Part shown: positions 37,159 to 46,329 of the stretch, piece after piece
How positions within the stretch are numbered: position 1 is the first letter of the stretch
Layout: each line of letters starts with the position of its first letter
Source: Methylomicrobium sp051061015
Lineage (GTDB): Bacteria; Pseudomonadota; Gammaproteobacteria; Methylococcales; Methylomonadaceae
Reading direction: 5' to 3'
NCBI GenBank assembly: GCA_051061015.1
Contig: JBPFEG010000005.1
Location: forward strand, 1-64,000
DNA: 64,000 nt
Program-made: the position numbers and the translations under genes
Notes under the pieces: generated by a model
Databases searched by the model: none
What the model was told of the DNA's origin: nothing
What the model saw: only the letters and a program-made list of their open reading frames with translations

Positions 37159-37632
37159 ATGAATAATCAATCAACTGCCGAGTTTCTGTCGGCCCATGAG
37201 TTTTTCTCCGGGTTAAGCGAAGAGGCACGGATTTTTCTGCGCGAGTGTTCAAGCCCCTGCGAGATCCAAAAAGGGCATATCTTATTTCGACAGGGCGAAA
37301 AGGCGGACACGTTCTATGTGCTCCGCCAAGGCCGCATCTCTATCCAAATGCCGGCGATAATGGGTCCTGCCCTAGAGATCCAGACTCTGAGCAAGAATCA
37401 AGTACTAGGGTGGTCCTGGCTGATTTCCCCCTATAAATGGACTTTTCAAGCCCTGGCTGAAGAGGATTCGGCATTGCTCAAATTTGACGGCACCGCCATT
37501 CTGGCTCGATGCGAGCAGGAGCCGAAGTTCGGCTACGAGCTGTTAAAAAGATTCGCCGGATTGATGTCGATACGTCTTGAGGCGGCACGCCAGAAAATGA
37601 TGGATGAATGGAATCCCCCGGGGTTTGCCTAG
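37159..37632 (+). CDS. Lone cyclic-nucleotide-binding domain protein
   Basis: The 157-residue protein is a single CRP-type cyclic-nucleotide-binding domain: FFSGLSEEARIFLRE, GHILFRQGEKADTFYVLRQGRISI and the late segment ILARCEQEPKFGYELLKRF. It has no C-terminal helix-turn-helix, so it is not a CRP/FNR regulator in itself. In the phosphate-binding position the usual RxA motif is not seen (region WSWLISPYKWTFQALAEEDS), so cAMP binding is doubtful. It may sense a ligand or bind a partner. Its neighbour, convergent, is a GC-rich gene of unclear family. Confidence 0.85.
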   Translation: MNNQSTAEFLSAHEFFSGLSEEARIFLRECSSPCEIQKGHILFRQGEKADTFYVLRQGRISIQMPAIMGPALEIQTLSKNQVLGWSWLISPYKWTFQALAEEDSALLKFDGTAILARCEQEPKFGYELLKRFAGLMSIRLEAARQKMMDEWNPPGFA

Positions 37633-37702
37633 TATTTTGCCAGGACTCTTGCTCTGGAAACCTCCTTAACGGCCCGGGACTGACGACAGTTTTCTCCCTC
37701 GT

Positions 37703-39025
37703 TTATCCGTCTTTTACGTTGTGTTTCAACGATGTTCCCGTAGCGCCATGCCAATGGGCCATATGCTCGGCGTGCGTTTGCAGGTAAGCACCGGGTTTGA
37801 AATGATGGTCGTAGAATTCCAGGTCGAGGTGATGGGACTGGAGATACGTCAGACAGAAGATAGTCGGGACGGTGGCGGGGAATTTGCCAAAGCGATCGTA
37901 GATATATTGTGCCTGCAGCGCCACGCACTCCTTGAATTCCTCGCTATGTACTTCTGCGCTGCCGCGTATCCTGGCGCTCTCTCTCCACGGTCCGGGCGTT
38001 TTTGGGTTATACGGTCCGCCCGGACCGAACTTCCGCCGGGCCACCGCTTCCACCGCTGCGCGCATATCGGCGTAATGCGGAGGACAATAGCCTTCGAACA
38101 CGCCGGAAAGCCCCGTCGGGTTGGGGGTAGACCAACGGGCATCGGTGTCATAGCGAAAACCCAATCCAGGCACACGCAGGTCGCCGCTGGCGCCCAGCAC
38201 CGCGTGCCGGTCAATCCCGTCGAACATCCAGCCGCCCAGCCCCATCGCCTGCAGCATCAGCATACCGGCAAAACAGGCAATGGATAGCTCTGCCGTCAGT
38301 TCGGTCAGCGCATACTGCTCAATGAATGTGAGCGGGAACGGCTTGTTCGTATCGACAAGCCGGGGAAAACGCTCCAGTCCGTCAATGGGCTGCCGATTCA
38401 CATCGTCATAGATGCAATAGCCGTTCTGTACAAGAAAGCACAGCATCAGGAGCAGGTGCTGCGCGACGTCGCCGACTGGAATAATTAGCGTGCTGCCGGG
38501 GAGGTTCACGCACCAGGTGTTGTGCCCTTCCATGAACGGTTCCTCTGCCGGAATGTAAAGACGCCCTTCCGCCAGTTTGCGAATACGCTTCCTGTGGGCT
38601 GCAAGGATGGCCCCCAGGTCAAGCGGTTCATCCGTTTCACGCTCTACCAGGGCAGGCGCATCACGGGTGGCAAAAAAATAGACTCCGTCGTCATCGGTAA
38701 AGAAGACTTCACTGGTATGAGAACCCGCAGAAGAGGGAAAGGTTCTGCCGCCGGCGGCAGCGGAGTAATTCGAGAGATGCGGCGCGTAGTGGGCATGGCG
38801 CGTGATCATGTAATGCCAGCCCGTGTTGCCCGCCGCCGCTGCCAGCACCATCATCTGCTCGACCTCACTGAGCGGCAGCGGATCATGGCGGGAAGCAAAC
38901 GCGAGCGGCCCGTCCGGAATGGAGGCGCCGAGCGAGAAGCGGCGAGCCCGCCGCCCATACAGGGCTTCAAGTAAAGGGAAATCTACGGCAGTATCGACAC
39001 CCGGCGGTAATATTCTTGTCTCCAT
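37703..39025 (-). CDS. Hypothetical protein with nitroreductase-like features
   Basis: The 440-residue protein starts at ATG 39025, seven codons inside the longest frame, because AGGAGG lies six bases upstream. The N-terminal region EALYGRRARRFSLG, LSEVEQMMVLAAAAGNTGWHYMI has the look of nitroreductase-superfamily proteins (arginine-rich start binding FMN phosphate, then a helix), but the rest, with many His and Trp residues (FYDHHFKPGAY, HAEHMAHWHGATG), is unlike the classic fold. The function is unknown; an FMN enzyme is only a guess. The gene is GC-rich relative to its surroundings. Confidence 0.6.
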   Translation of the reverse strand: METRILPPGVDTAVDFPLLEALYGRRARRFSLGASIPDGPLAFASRHDPLPLSEVEQMMVLAAAAGNTGWHYMITRHAHYAPHLSNYSAAAGGRTFPSSAGSHTSEVFFTDDDGVYFFATRDAPALVERETDEPLDLGAILAAHRKRIRKLAEGRLYIPAEEPFMEGHNTWCVNLPGSTLIIPVGDVAQHLLLMLCFLVQNGYCIYDDVNRQPIDGLERFPRLVDTNKPFPLTFIEQYALTELTAELSIACFAGMLMLQAMGLGGWMFDGIDRHAVLGASGDLRVPGLGFRYDTDARWSTPNPTGLSGVFEGYCPPHYADMRAAVEAVARRKFGPGGPYNPKTPGPWRESARIRGSAEVHSEEFKECVALQAQYIYDRFGKFPATVPTIFCLTYLQSHHLDLEFYDHHFKPGAYLQTHAEHMAHWHGATGTSLKHNVKDG

Positions 39026-39397
39026 GGTTAACCTCCTGCGCTTCATGAATGATTCAGGCTAACGACTCATCCTGCCTTTGGACAATTTCGAATGATAAAT
39101 AATCTTATAAACTGCATTGAGACGCGCATTTCTTTGACCGCTGTGTTAGGGAATGCTGAAGAATTAAGTCGCGCTCGCTGCCGTATGCAGCCTTTGCTTA
39201 CGCACAAGATCATCAGGAACTCAATTGATACAAGCCGGTCATTAATGGGGAGGGCGGCAATCGAGAAGCCTGCGTGGGGGGCTTTGTGCAATGCCATGAT
39301 AGATGAGGGGTACTCTCGGCCATTACTTCAACGTCTTAATAGATCTTGCTGAAACAAGACATTTTTTCTTTATTACAGCGGAAACTCGGAGAAGACC
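39026..39397. other. Divergent promoter gap
   Basis: The 372 bases between the divergent gene at 39025 and the GlcG-like gene should hold promoters for both. A plus-strand frame (39092-39352) has no ribosome-binding site and is rejected. CGGAGAAG at about 39388 is the site of the downstream gene. Confidence 0.4.
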
Positions 39398-39832
39398 ATG
39401 CACGTTAGTTACGAACAAGCAGAAACGGCCATCGCCGCGGCGATGGCGGAAGCGAAGAAACTGGGAACGCAAATGTGCATCGCGGTAGTCGATTCCGGCG
39501 CCGACTTGAAGGCGTTTACCCGAATGAATGGCGCGTGGGTCGGCAGTATCGATATCGCCATCAAAAAAGCTAAGACTGCCTGTTTTTTTGGAATGAATAC
39601 CGGGCAAATCGGCCAGTTATCTCAGCCAGGCGGACCGCTTTACGGTATCGAGCATTCAAATCAGGGGCTGATTACCTTTCCAGGCGGAGTGCCGATTGTC
39701 GATCAGGACGGCGTGTTGCTCGGCGCCATCGGCGTAAGCGGCAGTTCGGTGGAAAACGATCATCAGGTGGCCAAAGCCGGGGTCGACGTCATTGGTCTTG
39801 CCGATTTGCCTTCCCATCCCTGGCGAACCTGA
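39398..39832 (+). CDS. GlcG/HbpS family protein
   Basis: The 144-residue protein is of the GlcG/HbpS family (PF03928), whose characterised members bind heme or cobalamin-type ligands. It shows CIAVVDSGADLKAFTRMNGA, KKAKTA, then GGVPI..DGVLLGAIGVSGS with the family's glycine-rich turn and a C-terminal helix (DHQVAKAGVDVIG). No signal peptide is present, so it is cytoplasmic. Role unknown; it may handle a cofactor. Confidence 0.9.
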   Translation: MHVSYEQAETAIAAAMAEAKKLGTQMCIAVVDSGADLKAFTRMNGAWVGSIDIAIKKAKTACFFGMNTGQIGQLSQPGGPLYGIEHSNQGLITFPGGVPIVDQDGVLLGAIGVSGSSVENDHQVAKAGVDVIGLADLPSHPWRT

Positions 39833-39892
39833 GCCGCTACAGTCACGGGTTTCCGTTTCCAGGTGATCGTAAACTTTGAACCTTAGAAGGAC

Positions 39893-40561
39893 ATGACCCA
39901 CGGGTGCATCGTTCTGCTAGCGCTGGCGCTGACTGCTTGCCCGGGCAAGCCCTCTATCGTTAATCCGGAACCGCATGGAAAAGCTCCTCGCTTAATCCGG
40001 GTGTTTGTAGCCAGCCACGGCTGGCACACCGGACTCATCGTTCCCGCCCGCCCTCTGAATAACCTGATTCCAGAACTCGCTGGCCGCTTCGGCGCCGTGG
40101 ACTATTACGAAATTGGCTGGGGAGACAAAGAATTCTATCAGGCCCGGGAAATCACCCTACGACTCGCTTTGCAGGCGATTTTCCGGTCAGAGGGCGCAGT
40201 CCTTCATGTTGTTACCGTCCCGATTGACCCTCGGGTGTATTTTTCAGGGGGGCAGGTCCTGGAGATTTGCATTTCAGAATCCGGGTTGGCCTCACTGAAT
40301 GCCTTCCTAATCAACAGCTTTGCCCGGGGATCTGCCGGGCGGATTGTCGCACTTTCAAGCGGACTCTACAGAGATAGCCAGTTCTACGCCGGCGAAGGCC
40401 GGTACTCCCTGCTGAACACCAGCAACAAATGGACTGCTAAAGCCCTGGCAAGCGCAGGTTTGGATATTTCTCCCGCTTTCATGCTGACCGCAGGAAGCAT
40501 AATGCGTTATATCCGATCAAACCCAAGGCCATGCGATACCGCGAAGCAGAAAAGCCCGTGA
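39893..40561 (+). CDS. DUF2459 (TIGR02117-type) lipoprotein
   Basis: The 222-residue protein has an N-terminal signal with a lipobox-like LTAC (cysteine at position 16), then the family motifs VFVASHGWHTGLIVPA and DYYEIGWGDKEFYQAR typical of DUF2459, sometimes called urease-associated. The HGWHTG motif with the later aspartate/glutamate looks like a metal or catalytic site of a papain-like fold, but function is unknown. It would be anchored to the periplasmic face. Confidence 0.85.
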   Translation: MTHGCIVLLALALTACPGKPSIVNPEPHGKAPRLIRVFVASHGWHTGLIVPARPLNNLIPELAGRFGAVDYYEIGWGDKEFYQAREITLRLALQAIFRSEGAVLHVVTVPIDPRVYFSGGQVLEICISESGLASLNAFLINSFARGSAGRIVALSSGLYRDSQFYAGEGRYSLLNTSNKWTAKALASAGLDISPAFMLTAGSIMRYIRSNPRPCDTAKQKSP

Positions 40562-40821
40562 TACAGGAAGTGCCGGCCCTCTCAACTTTGACACAAGACC
40601 GGCACCAAGCCAGGGAAATATCTTAAAACGCAATGTCCGTCTTATAATACAACCACTTGATCCAGCAACGCGTGCTCGGCCGCATCGCGCCAATCCAGTC
40701 CTTACCCGATGAGCATAAAAAATCCCCGGAATTGTTTAGTCAGTGGCTTATAATCAGGCAGAACTTGGCATTTTTTTTCTAAACTCAAAACCTTGAAAAA
40801 GTACCTAGGAGCAGTTGCCCA

Positions 40822-42357
40822 ATGACTGTCGAACTTTTGATTAACTTTGCGGTGCAGTTGGCTGGAACCGGGGCCGCAGTCTTTCTCGCCTATCGGTCCT
40901 TCCAAAAACGCCGGATTCAGTTAGGCGCAGAGCCGACGCTACCCCAATACTTCATCCGCAGAAGCACCTACTGGATGGGAATCGTATCTTACTGCACATT
41001 CATGGCCGCGCTTTATTGGCTGCTTACTTGGGAATGGCTGCCTTTGGAACCGCTGATAACGCTGATTGTGAAGAGTCTCCGCTCCGGGGAATGGGTGAAT
41101 CTTCTGAATGGTTTGGACGGAAACACGCTGATCCCTTTAATCGCCGCCGGAGTGTTTCTTTTTTTTATCGACTGGGAAAACAAGTTTAATCCCCTGCTTA
41201 TTCTGCGGGACAGCATCCATGACGCTTTCGCCATTCCGACCAAGGCGGTGGAGGTCTATAACGCGCTGATTACGTCAAGATTATCGGCGGTCGACGACGG
41301 ATTAAAAGCGCAAATCTTCAATCGCCTGCTGGTGCCGAGCATGGATCCCGGTGATTTCGAAAAATCCAGCGCCACGGTCGAGTATAAATGGGCTCACAAC
41401 TGCCTGCTTTTTGACCAGATACAAAACTACGCCAACCAATCATCCTTTCGTCGCCTTTTTTACGAACCTTCGCTGAAATGGGGAGAAATCTGTATCTCTT
41501 ATAATGCAATGTCCGAAAAAGTGGCGATCTGGAAGGACGCGGAACCGCACTATACCAAGACCGTCAATTTGATAAAGGACCTGGATCATCTTACCGGTTT
41601 GCTCTGCCGCTTGCTCGCCTCGCTGGTCGTGTTCGGAAGCGCAAGCGAGAATGAGATATGGGCCGCTGTGAAGCGGCTCGGCGGCAATGTCCACGAAGCG
41701 CGACTGAAACATACTTATAAATATATTCTGCTTTTCACGGGCGCTACGGCCATCGGAGTCATGCTAGGCCGCGAGATTTCGGTCTCGCTGCACAATGCGT
41801 TCCTGTTTCCCGATCAACCGCTAGCACACTTTAGTTACACCACGCTCCGATGGATCGCCTATGCAATTCCGATGTGGGTCCTGCCGATAGCGCTCGTCTT
41901 TATTTTACGGACACTCGTGTTCAGACATCAACGGGAGCAATTGGCCCGGTACTATGGCTTCTATATGGCAATGATGATAATTGGCTTCATTGTCAGCACG
42001 ACGGTATCGGCATTGGTTCTCGAGTTAACTTTCTACCGCAGAGAGCATTTCAATTTTCTGGAAAGCTTTATACAACATATGCGCTGGGGGATACTGCCGG
42101 CGCTGGTGTGCGGCTTCGTGGCCTATCAAATGGACACGCCAGTAAGCGAATCGGAAACGCCCGGAAAACTGATTATGGGGGCAGTATTGCGTTTTCTGTG
42201 GTGGGGATCGGTCGCCGTCATTATTATGCTTTATGCTACCGACGACCTGACCATCCAGAAGTCGAATCTGCGTTTCACCCTGGTCGGTACATCGTTCTTC
42301 GTAGTTGGACTCCTGGCGGCGGCGGCCCGTTTCAAAACGGCGAGACCAGAGGATTAA
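40822..42357 (+). CDS. Hypothetical polytopic membrane protein
   Basis: This 511-residue protein has about eight hydrophobic segments: three in the first 130 residues, then a long soluble central domain (about 135-300), then five or so in the C-terminal half. The middle carries tryptophan and charged residues but no motif I recognise. AGGAG precedes the ATG at 40822. I do not know the family; the arrangement of a soluble domain inside a membrane protein would suit a channel or sensor, which is only a guess. Confidence 0.75.
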   Translation: MTVELLINFAVQLAGTGAAVFLAYRSFQKRRIQLGAEPTLPQYFIRRSTYWMGIVSYCTFMAALYWLLTWEWLPLEPLITLIVKSLRSGEWVNLLNGLDGNTLIPLIAAGVFLFFIDWENKFNPLLILRDSIHDAFAIPTKAVEVYNALITSRLSAVDDGLKAQIFNRLLVPSMDPGDFEKSSATVEYKWAHNCLLFDQIQNYANQSSFRRLFYEPSLKWGEICISYNAMSEKVAIWKDAEPHYTKTVNLIKDLDHLTGLLCRLLASLVVFGSASENEIWAAVKRLGGNVHEARLKHTYKYILLFTGATAIGVMLGREISVSLHNAFLFPDQPLAHFSYTTLRWIAYAIPMWVLPIALVFILRTLVFRHQREQLARYYGFYMAMMIIGFIVSTTVSALVLELTFYRREHFNFLESFIQHMRWGILPALVCGFVAYQMDTPVSESETPGKLIMGAVLRFLWWGSVAVIIMLYATDDLTIQKSNLRFTLVGTSFFVVGLLAAAARFKTARPED

Positions 42358-42561
42358 CGGTTTAATCCTCTGTCATTGATTTCCGAAAAGAAGTTCGTCG
42401 GTGAAACGCAATGAAAAAGCGCGCTCGTGTATATCAGTGGATGTCCACGCGCGTGAATGATTTGCCAGGAAAATCATCCAAAAAATGACGAGTATTCATA
42501 ATGTCGTTACTTTTTTGAATCTCCACTGTCTAATTTCACGGCTTGCCGAGGTCCTGTTTTG

Positions 42562-42591
42562 TTGAAAATTTTTCGCTATCCTATCGATAAT
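42562..42591 (+). promoter_or_regulatory. Possible sigma-70 promoter of CDF gene
   Basis: TTGAAA (42562-42567) and GATAAT (42586-42591) are separated by 18 bases and lie about 57 bases before the CDF start codon. This is close to the sigma-70 consensus. It is not proven. Confidence 0.4.
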
Positions 42592-42647
42592 GCAGTACCT
42601 CCCTCGAGCATCGTCTCTGATTTCGATAACACCCGCGTATTTTTATC

Positions 42648-43571
42648 ATGCATACAGAGCATCATCATTCTCACCATCACGGACACGCGCACTCGCATCC
42701 CCGCTCCAGTTATGGCCGCGCCTTCGCCGTCGGCATCATTCTGAATACGGTATTCATCGCAGTCGAAGTCGTTTACGGGTTTATTTCGCATTCGCTGGCG
42801 CTGGTTGCCGACGCAGGGCACAACCTTAGCGACGTATTGGGGCTGTTTCTCGCATGGGCCGCAACCGCATTGGGACGCCGCGCAGCAACCGAGCGGCATA
42901 GTTACGGTTTGAAGCGATCGACGGTGCTGGCAGCACTCGCAAACGCGGTATTTCTACTGGTGGCCGTCGGCGCAATCATATTGGAAGCGATCCAGCGTTT
43001 TACAACCCCTGCAGCGATAGCCGCCGAAACAGTCATTTGGGTGGCGATGGCGGGGATCGCGATTAACGCCGGAACAGCGATGATGTTCATGTCTGGCCGA
43101 AAAGGCGACTTGAACATTCGCGGCGCATTCCTGCACATGACGGCCGATGCGGTCATCTCCGCCGGGGTCGTCGCAGGGGGCCTCATTATCATGTTCACCG
43201 GCTGGCAATGGGTCGACCCGGCGCTCAGCCTGACGCTTTCGGCGGTTATCGTCTACGGCGCAGGGAAATTGTTGCTCGACTCGCTGCATCTTGCGCTGGA
43301 CGCAGTCCCGGAGGGGATTAATGCAGGCGAGGTGCGCAGCTATTTGCTTGGACTGCCTTCGGTAACGGATGTGCATCATCTGCATATCTGGGGCCTCAGC
43401 ACTACAGAATCGGCGCTGACCGTGCACCTCGTGCTTGCCAATGACCAGCGGAGCAACGAATTGCTGCATCAGATTAATCACGACTTGCACGAGCGCTTCG
43501 GCATCGGCCACGCGACGATTCAGCTCGAAACCGCCAGCGAAGTCGCCTGCTGCTCCGAAAACTGCTATTAG
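42648..43571 (+). CDS. Cation diffusion facilitator (zinc/cadmium/cobalt efflux)
   Basis: The 307-residue CDF protein has a histidine-rich N-terminus (HTEHHHSHHHGHAHSH), six membrane helices, the transport-site motifs SLALVADAGHNLSD (helix 2) and HMTADAVIS (helix 5), and a cytoplasmic C-terminal domain with DVHHLHIWGLS. It resembles ZitB/CzcD-type exporters of Zn, Cd or Co driven by protons. The C-terminus ends in CCSENC, adding thiol ligands. It is followed by a DUF3147-like gene after 18 bases and a cysteine-rich protein, making a likely metal-handling operon. Confidence 0.93.
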   Translation: MHTEHHHSHHHGHAHSHPRSSYGRAFAVGIILNTVFIAVEVVYGFISHSLALVADAGHNLSDVLGLFLAWAATALGRRAATERHSYGLKRSTVLAALANAVFLLVAVGAIILEAIQRFTTPAAIAAETVIWVAMAGIAINAGTAMMFMSGRKGDLNIRGAFLHMTADAVISAGVVAGGLIIMFTGWQWVDPALSLTLSAVIVYGAGKLLLDSLHLALDAVPEGINAGEVRSYLLGLPSVTDVHHLHIWGLSTTESALTVHLVLANDQRSNELLHQINHDLHERFGIGHATIQLETASEVACCSENCY

Positions 43572-43589
43572 GACAGAAGGAATCTCCCG

Positions 43590-43940
43590 GTGTGGCAATA
43601 CCTTTTCAGAGTGGCGGTCACATCGGTAATCGTAGTCGCTGTTGCAGAAATTGCGAAACGCAATAGCCTGTGGGCGGCGCTTGTTGCTTCGTTGCCGTTG
43701 ACGTCGCTGCTTGCCTTTTTCTGGCTCTATGCCGATACGCGCGATGCCGAACGAATCGCGGCCCTCTCCCAATCCATTTTCTGGCTGGTGCTGCCCTCGT
43801 TAGCCTTATTTTTGATCCTTCCTTTTCTTTTGAGGCTTGGTTGGGGTTTTTGGATCAGTTTAGGCGTATCGTGCTTCGCTACAGCTACCCTTTACCTGAT
43901 CATGATCAGGCTGCTCGTCCGGATTGGAATTCATGTCTAA
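43590..43940 (+). CDS. DUF3147-like small membrane protein
   Basis: The 116-residue protein starts at GTG 43590 with AGGA eight bases upstream. It has four hydrophobic segments and the family pattern of DUF3147 (SLWAALVASLPLTSLLAFFWLYADTRD). Function unknown. It lies 18 bases after the CDF gene and overlaps the next one, suggesting one transcript. Confidence 0.8.
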   Translation: MWQYLFRVAVTSVIVVAVAEIAKRNSLWAALVASLPLTSLLAFFWLYADTRDAERIAALSQSIFWLVLPSLALFLILPFLLRLGWGFWISLGVSCFATATLYLIMIRLLVRIGIHV

Positions 43941-43992
43941 TCCCAGCACGGCCCTTAATCCTCCAGCCACCCTCGATCAAGACAGAGAAATA

Positions 43993-44208
43993 ATGAAAGC
44001 CGTCATTCTCGAATCCACGATTACCTGTCCGGTGTGCAGGCATGCCGAAAAGGAAAGCATGCCGACCGATGCCTGTCAGTTTTTCTATGACTGCAAAGCG
44101 TGCGGCGCCCTGCTAAAACCCAAACCGGGGGATTGCTGCGTATTTTGTTCTTACGGCTCGGTCAAATGCCCACCTATTCAGCAAAGTCAGTCCTGCTGCG
44201 GAGGATAG
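43993..44208 (+). CDS. GDCCVFCSYG-motif small cysteine-rich protein
   Basis: From ATG 43993 the 71-residue protein has the family look: ITCPVCRHAEKESMPTDACQFFYDC..C, then GDCCVFCSYGSVKCPPIQ. Ten or so cysteines suggest one or two zinc or iron-sulfur/copper sites. Such proteins often lie next to metal or mercury-resistance genes, here CDF. An alternative start at 43933 overlaps the DUF3147 stop (ATGTCTAA); the shorter one matches the family. The 3' end overlaps the convergent phosphoribosyltransferase gene by 22 bases. Confidence 0.85.
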   Translation: MKAVILESTITCPVCRHAEKESMPTDACQFFYDCKACGALLKPKPGDCCVFCSYGSVKCPPIQQSQSCCGG

Positions 44209-44810
44209 TTTTCAAGCAGCCATAATGCATCTTCGATTTGTTGAAGGGTTACTTCGACATCATGCCGCCTCCTGAACTCCTGCTGTAAACGCACCAGATC
44301 CCGCGTGCCGAGCCGCATGTTATCGATCAAGCCCGACAGGTCCTCATTGACTGCCCAGGGATAGATAATCCATCGCCATTCACTGACCGTTTCGGCATAA
44401 TGATCCGGCATAAACCCGGATATAGCTTTGAGGTGCATGGCCGCCGAATGTAACGTTTTGGGCGTACCCGATTCGCGAAGATGCTCGACCGCGACCGCAA
44501 AAGTATCGCCGCTATCGCAAACATCATCGAGCAGCAGCACGTTGCGTCCGTTGATGTCCGCATTCAACGGATATTTGACAAGCGCATCACGCTGTTTCTG
44601 CGCGCCACGGTAATGCTCGATCTTGATAGAGGTCAGGTCGTAAACGCCAAGCATATCGGACAATAATCGTCCCGGAATATAACCTCCTCTCGCAATTGCC
44701 ACAATCATATCGATTGGAGCGTCAGTCGCGCGCAATTGACGCGCCACGTCTCGACATAAGCGATAAACCTCTTCCCACGTGACCAGGGTACACGGCATGG
44801 CTTCGGGCAT
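44187..44810 (-). CDS. Phosphoribosyltransferase
   Basis: From ATG 44810 (GAGGA seven bases upstream) the 207-residue protein has the PRTase core: IDMIVAIARGGYIPGRLLSDMLG and the PRPP-binding loop VLLLDDVCDSGDTF. It resembles xanthine/guanine (Gpt-like) or hypoxanthine phosphoribosyltransferases of archaeal/bacterial type. It would salvage purine bases to nucleotides in the cytoplasm. A start further upstream is open but lacks a ribosome-binding site. Confidence 0.9.
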   Translation of the reverse strand: MPEAMPCTLVTWEEVYRLCRDVARQLRATDAPIDMIVAIARGGYIPGRLLSDMLGVYDLTSIKIEHYRGAQKQRDALVKYPLNADINGRNVLLLDDVCDSGDTFAVAVEHLRESGTPKTLHSAAMHLKAISGFMPDHYAETVSEWRWIIYPWAVNEDLSGLIDNMRLGTRDLVRLQQEFRRRHDVEVTLQQIEDALWLLENYPPQQD

Positions 44811-44994
44811 TAACAAATCCTCGTCGTTATAAATTGCACTCGGGTGCCGATAGCATAACACCGTTGTGCCGGGCGATAACCAGAGAGAAGCTGGTGAATT
44901 TACGCGGAAATGGCTTTGCTTGACAAGGTCTTGGTGCTCGCTTATCTTTCCGAAAACGAGCCTTTGCCCGTTTGGGTTTTCAAGGAGTGCAATC

Positions 44995-45738
44995 ATGTCG
45001 AACGTCAGCGAAGCAGAGTGGCAGCTGCGCGTGGATCTGGCCGCCGCTTTTCATCTGGCAGTCGCCAATAATTTGCATGAAGGCATCGCGAACCATTTCT
45101 CCGCGATGTTGCCCGACCAGCCGCATTTTTTGGTCAATCCGTTTGGATTGCATTTTTCGGAAATCACCGCCTCGAATCTGATCGTCTGCGATTTCGACGG
45201 CAACGTCGTGCGCGGCGATGGGGAGCCCGCCGCCTCGGCGCATCACATCCATGCGCCGATTCACCGCCTGGTTCCCCGGGCTCGCGTGCTACTGCATACA
45301 CATCAGCCTTATGCGACCGCGTTGACAATGATCCAGGATGGCCGCCTCGAATGGGCGCTGCATACGACCTGCCGGTTTTACGGCCGGGTCGCCTACGATA
45401 CCGATTACGATGGCGTCGCCTTGTCAGATTCGGTCGGCGAACGGATGGCCGGCATCCTCGGCGATGCGGAACTGCTGTTCCTCGGCAATCACGGCGTGAT
45501 GACCGCCGCGCCGACCGTCGCGCAGGCGTTCGACGATCTTTATTTTGTTGAACGGGCTGCGCAGACGCAACTGCTCGCGATGAGTACCGGCCAGCCGCTG
45601 GCCCAGCTCGCGCCCGAAATGATTGAGCAGGTAGCCGCACAAACCCGTTACGAACGCTTCGAACTGGGTTATATCGAGCGCCATTTTGCCGCGCAGAAGC
45701 GTTTGCTGGAGGCGGCGGGGTGCATTTATCGCCATTGA
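44995..45738 (+). CDS. Class II aldolase/adducin family protein
   Basis: The 247-residue protein starts at ATG 44995 with AAGGAG nine bases upstream; a longer frame upstream overlaps the PRTase promoter region and is rejected. It has the class II aldolase/adducin fold: HLAVANNLHEGIANHFSAM, the zinc histidines in HHIHAPIHR..PRARVLLHTHQPYATAL, and LGNHGVMTAAPTVAQAFDDLYFVERAAQ. Members include fuculose-phosphate aldolases and decarboxylases. The substrate is unclear. Confidence 0.92.
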   Translation: MSNVSEAEWQLRVDLAAAFHLAVANNLHEGIANHFSAMLPDQPHFLVNPFGLHFSEITASNLIVCDFDGNVVRGDGEPAASAHHIHAPIHRLVPRARVLLHTHQPYATALTMIQDGRLEWALHTTCRFYGRVAYDTDYDGVALSDSVGERMAGILGDAELLFLGNHGVMTAAPTVAQAFDDLYFVERAAQTQLLAMSTGQPLAQLAPEMIEQVAAQTRYERFELGYIERHFAAQKRLLEAAGCIYRH

Positions 45739-45820
45739 CCGGGCACTTTAATGGCAATTGTTAATTCAAAACCATTCCAGCATCGGCAATGTCTTATATA
45801 TTTTATTAGGACGAATACCG

Positions 45821-46273
45821 ATGAACCAACCTACAGAACGGATCAACAAACGCGGCAACGTGCCTAAAAAAACCTCTCACTGGCATGCCTTATTCGACCG
45901 CTTCGCACGAGCGGGAGCGCGAGTGAGCGGCAAACCGTTCGCTTTCAATATGGCGATTCTGATCATCGTGGTCTGGTTAATTACAGGCCCACTGTTCAAC
46001 TACAGCGATACCTGGCAGTTGATCATCAACACCGCAACCACAATCGTGACCTTTTTGATGGTTTTCCTGATTCAACACACGCAAAACCGCGATACCGAGG
46101 CGCTGCAGGTGAAACTGGACGAGTTGATTCGCGTTATCGAAGGAGCGAACAATGAATTGCTGGATCTGGAAGAAATAGAAGAGGATGAGCTTGAACGTCT
46201 GCGCAAACAATATCTGGAATTGGCACGCTTTTCACGGGAAACCAGGACGCAAAGAATCCTCCGCCAGAAATAG
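45821..46273 (+). CDS. Low-affinity iron permease family protein
   Basis: The 150-residue protein has a short basic N-terminus, two close membrane helices (FNMAILIIVVWLITGPLF; LIINTATTIVTFLMVFLIQHTQNRD) and a C-terminal coiled coil rich in Glu and Leu. The segment TIVTFLMVFLIQHTQNRDTEALQVKLDEL-like is the hallmark of PF04120, named low-affinity iron permease from yeast Fet4; in bacteria iron transport is unproven. The ATG at 45821 has AGGAC nine bases upstream. Confidence 0.9.
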   Translation: MNQPTERINKRGNVPKKTSHWHALFDRFARAGARVSGKPFAFNMAILIIVVWLITGPLFNYSDTWQLIINTATTIVTFLMVFLIQHTQNRDTEALQVKLDELIRVIEGANNELLDLEEIEEDELERLRKQYLELARFSRETRTQRILRQK

Positions 46274-46281
46274 TGCGTCAG

Positions 46282-46312
46282 GGTGCAGGGTGCGCTAAGG
46301 CACCCTGCGCAC
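46282..46312. terminator. Bidirectional hairpin between convergent genes
   Basis: GTGCAGGGTGC and GCACCCTGCGCAC form a GC-rich stem around GCTAAG, with one bulged base, in the 56-base gap between two convergent stop codons. There is no T tract on either side. Its place suggests that it ends or insulates transcription from both. Confidence 0.55.
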
Positions 46313-46329
46313 TCTAAGCAACCACAGCG

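Noticed and set aside
39092..39352. 86-codon plus-strand frame
   Set aside because: No ribosome-binding site; lies in the promoter gap between two divergent genes.
43924..43992. Longer start for the GDCCVFCSYG protein
   Set aside because: The added residues are not like the family, and ATG 43993 gives the usual length, although translational coupling at 43933 remains possible.
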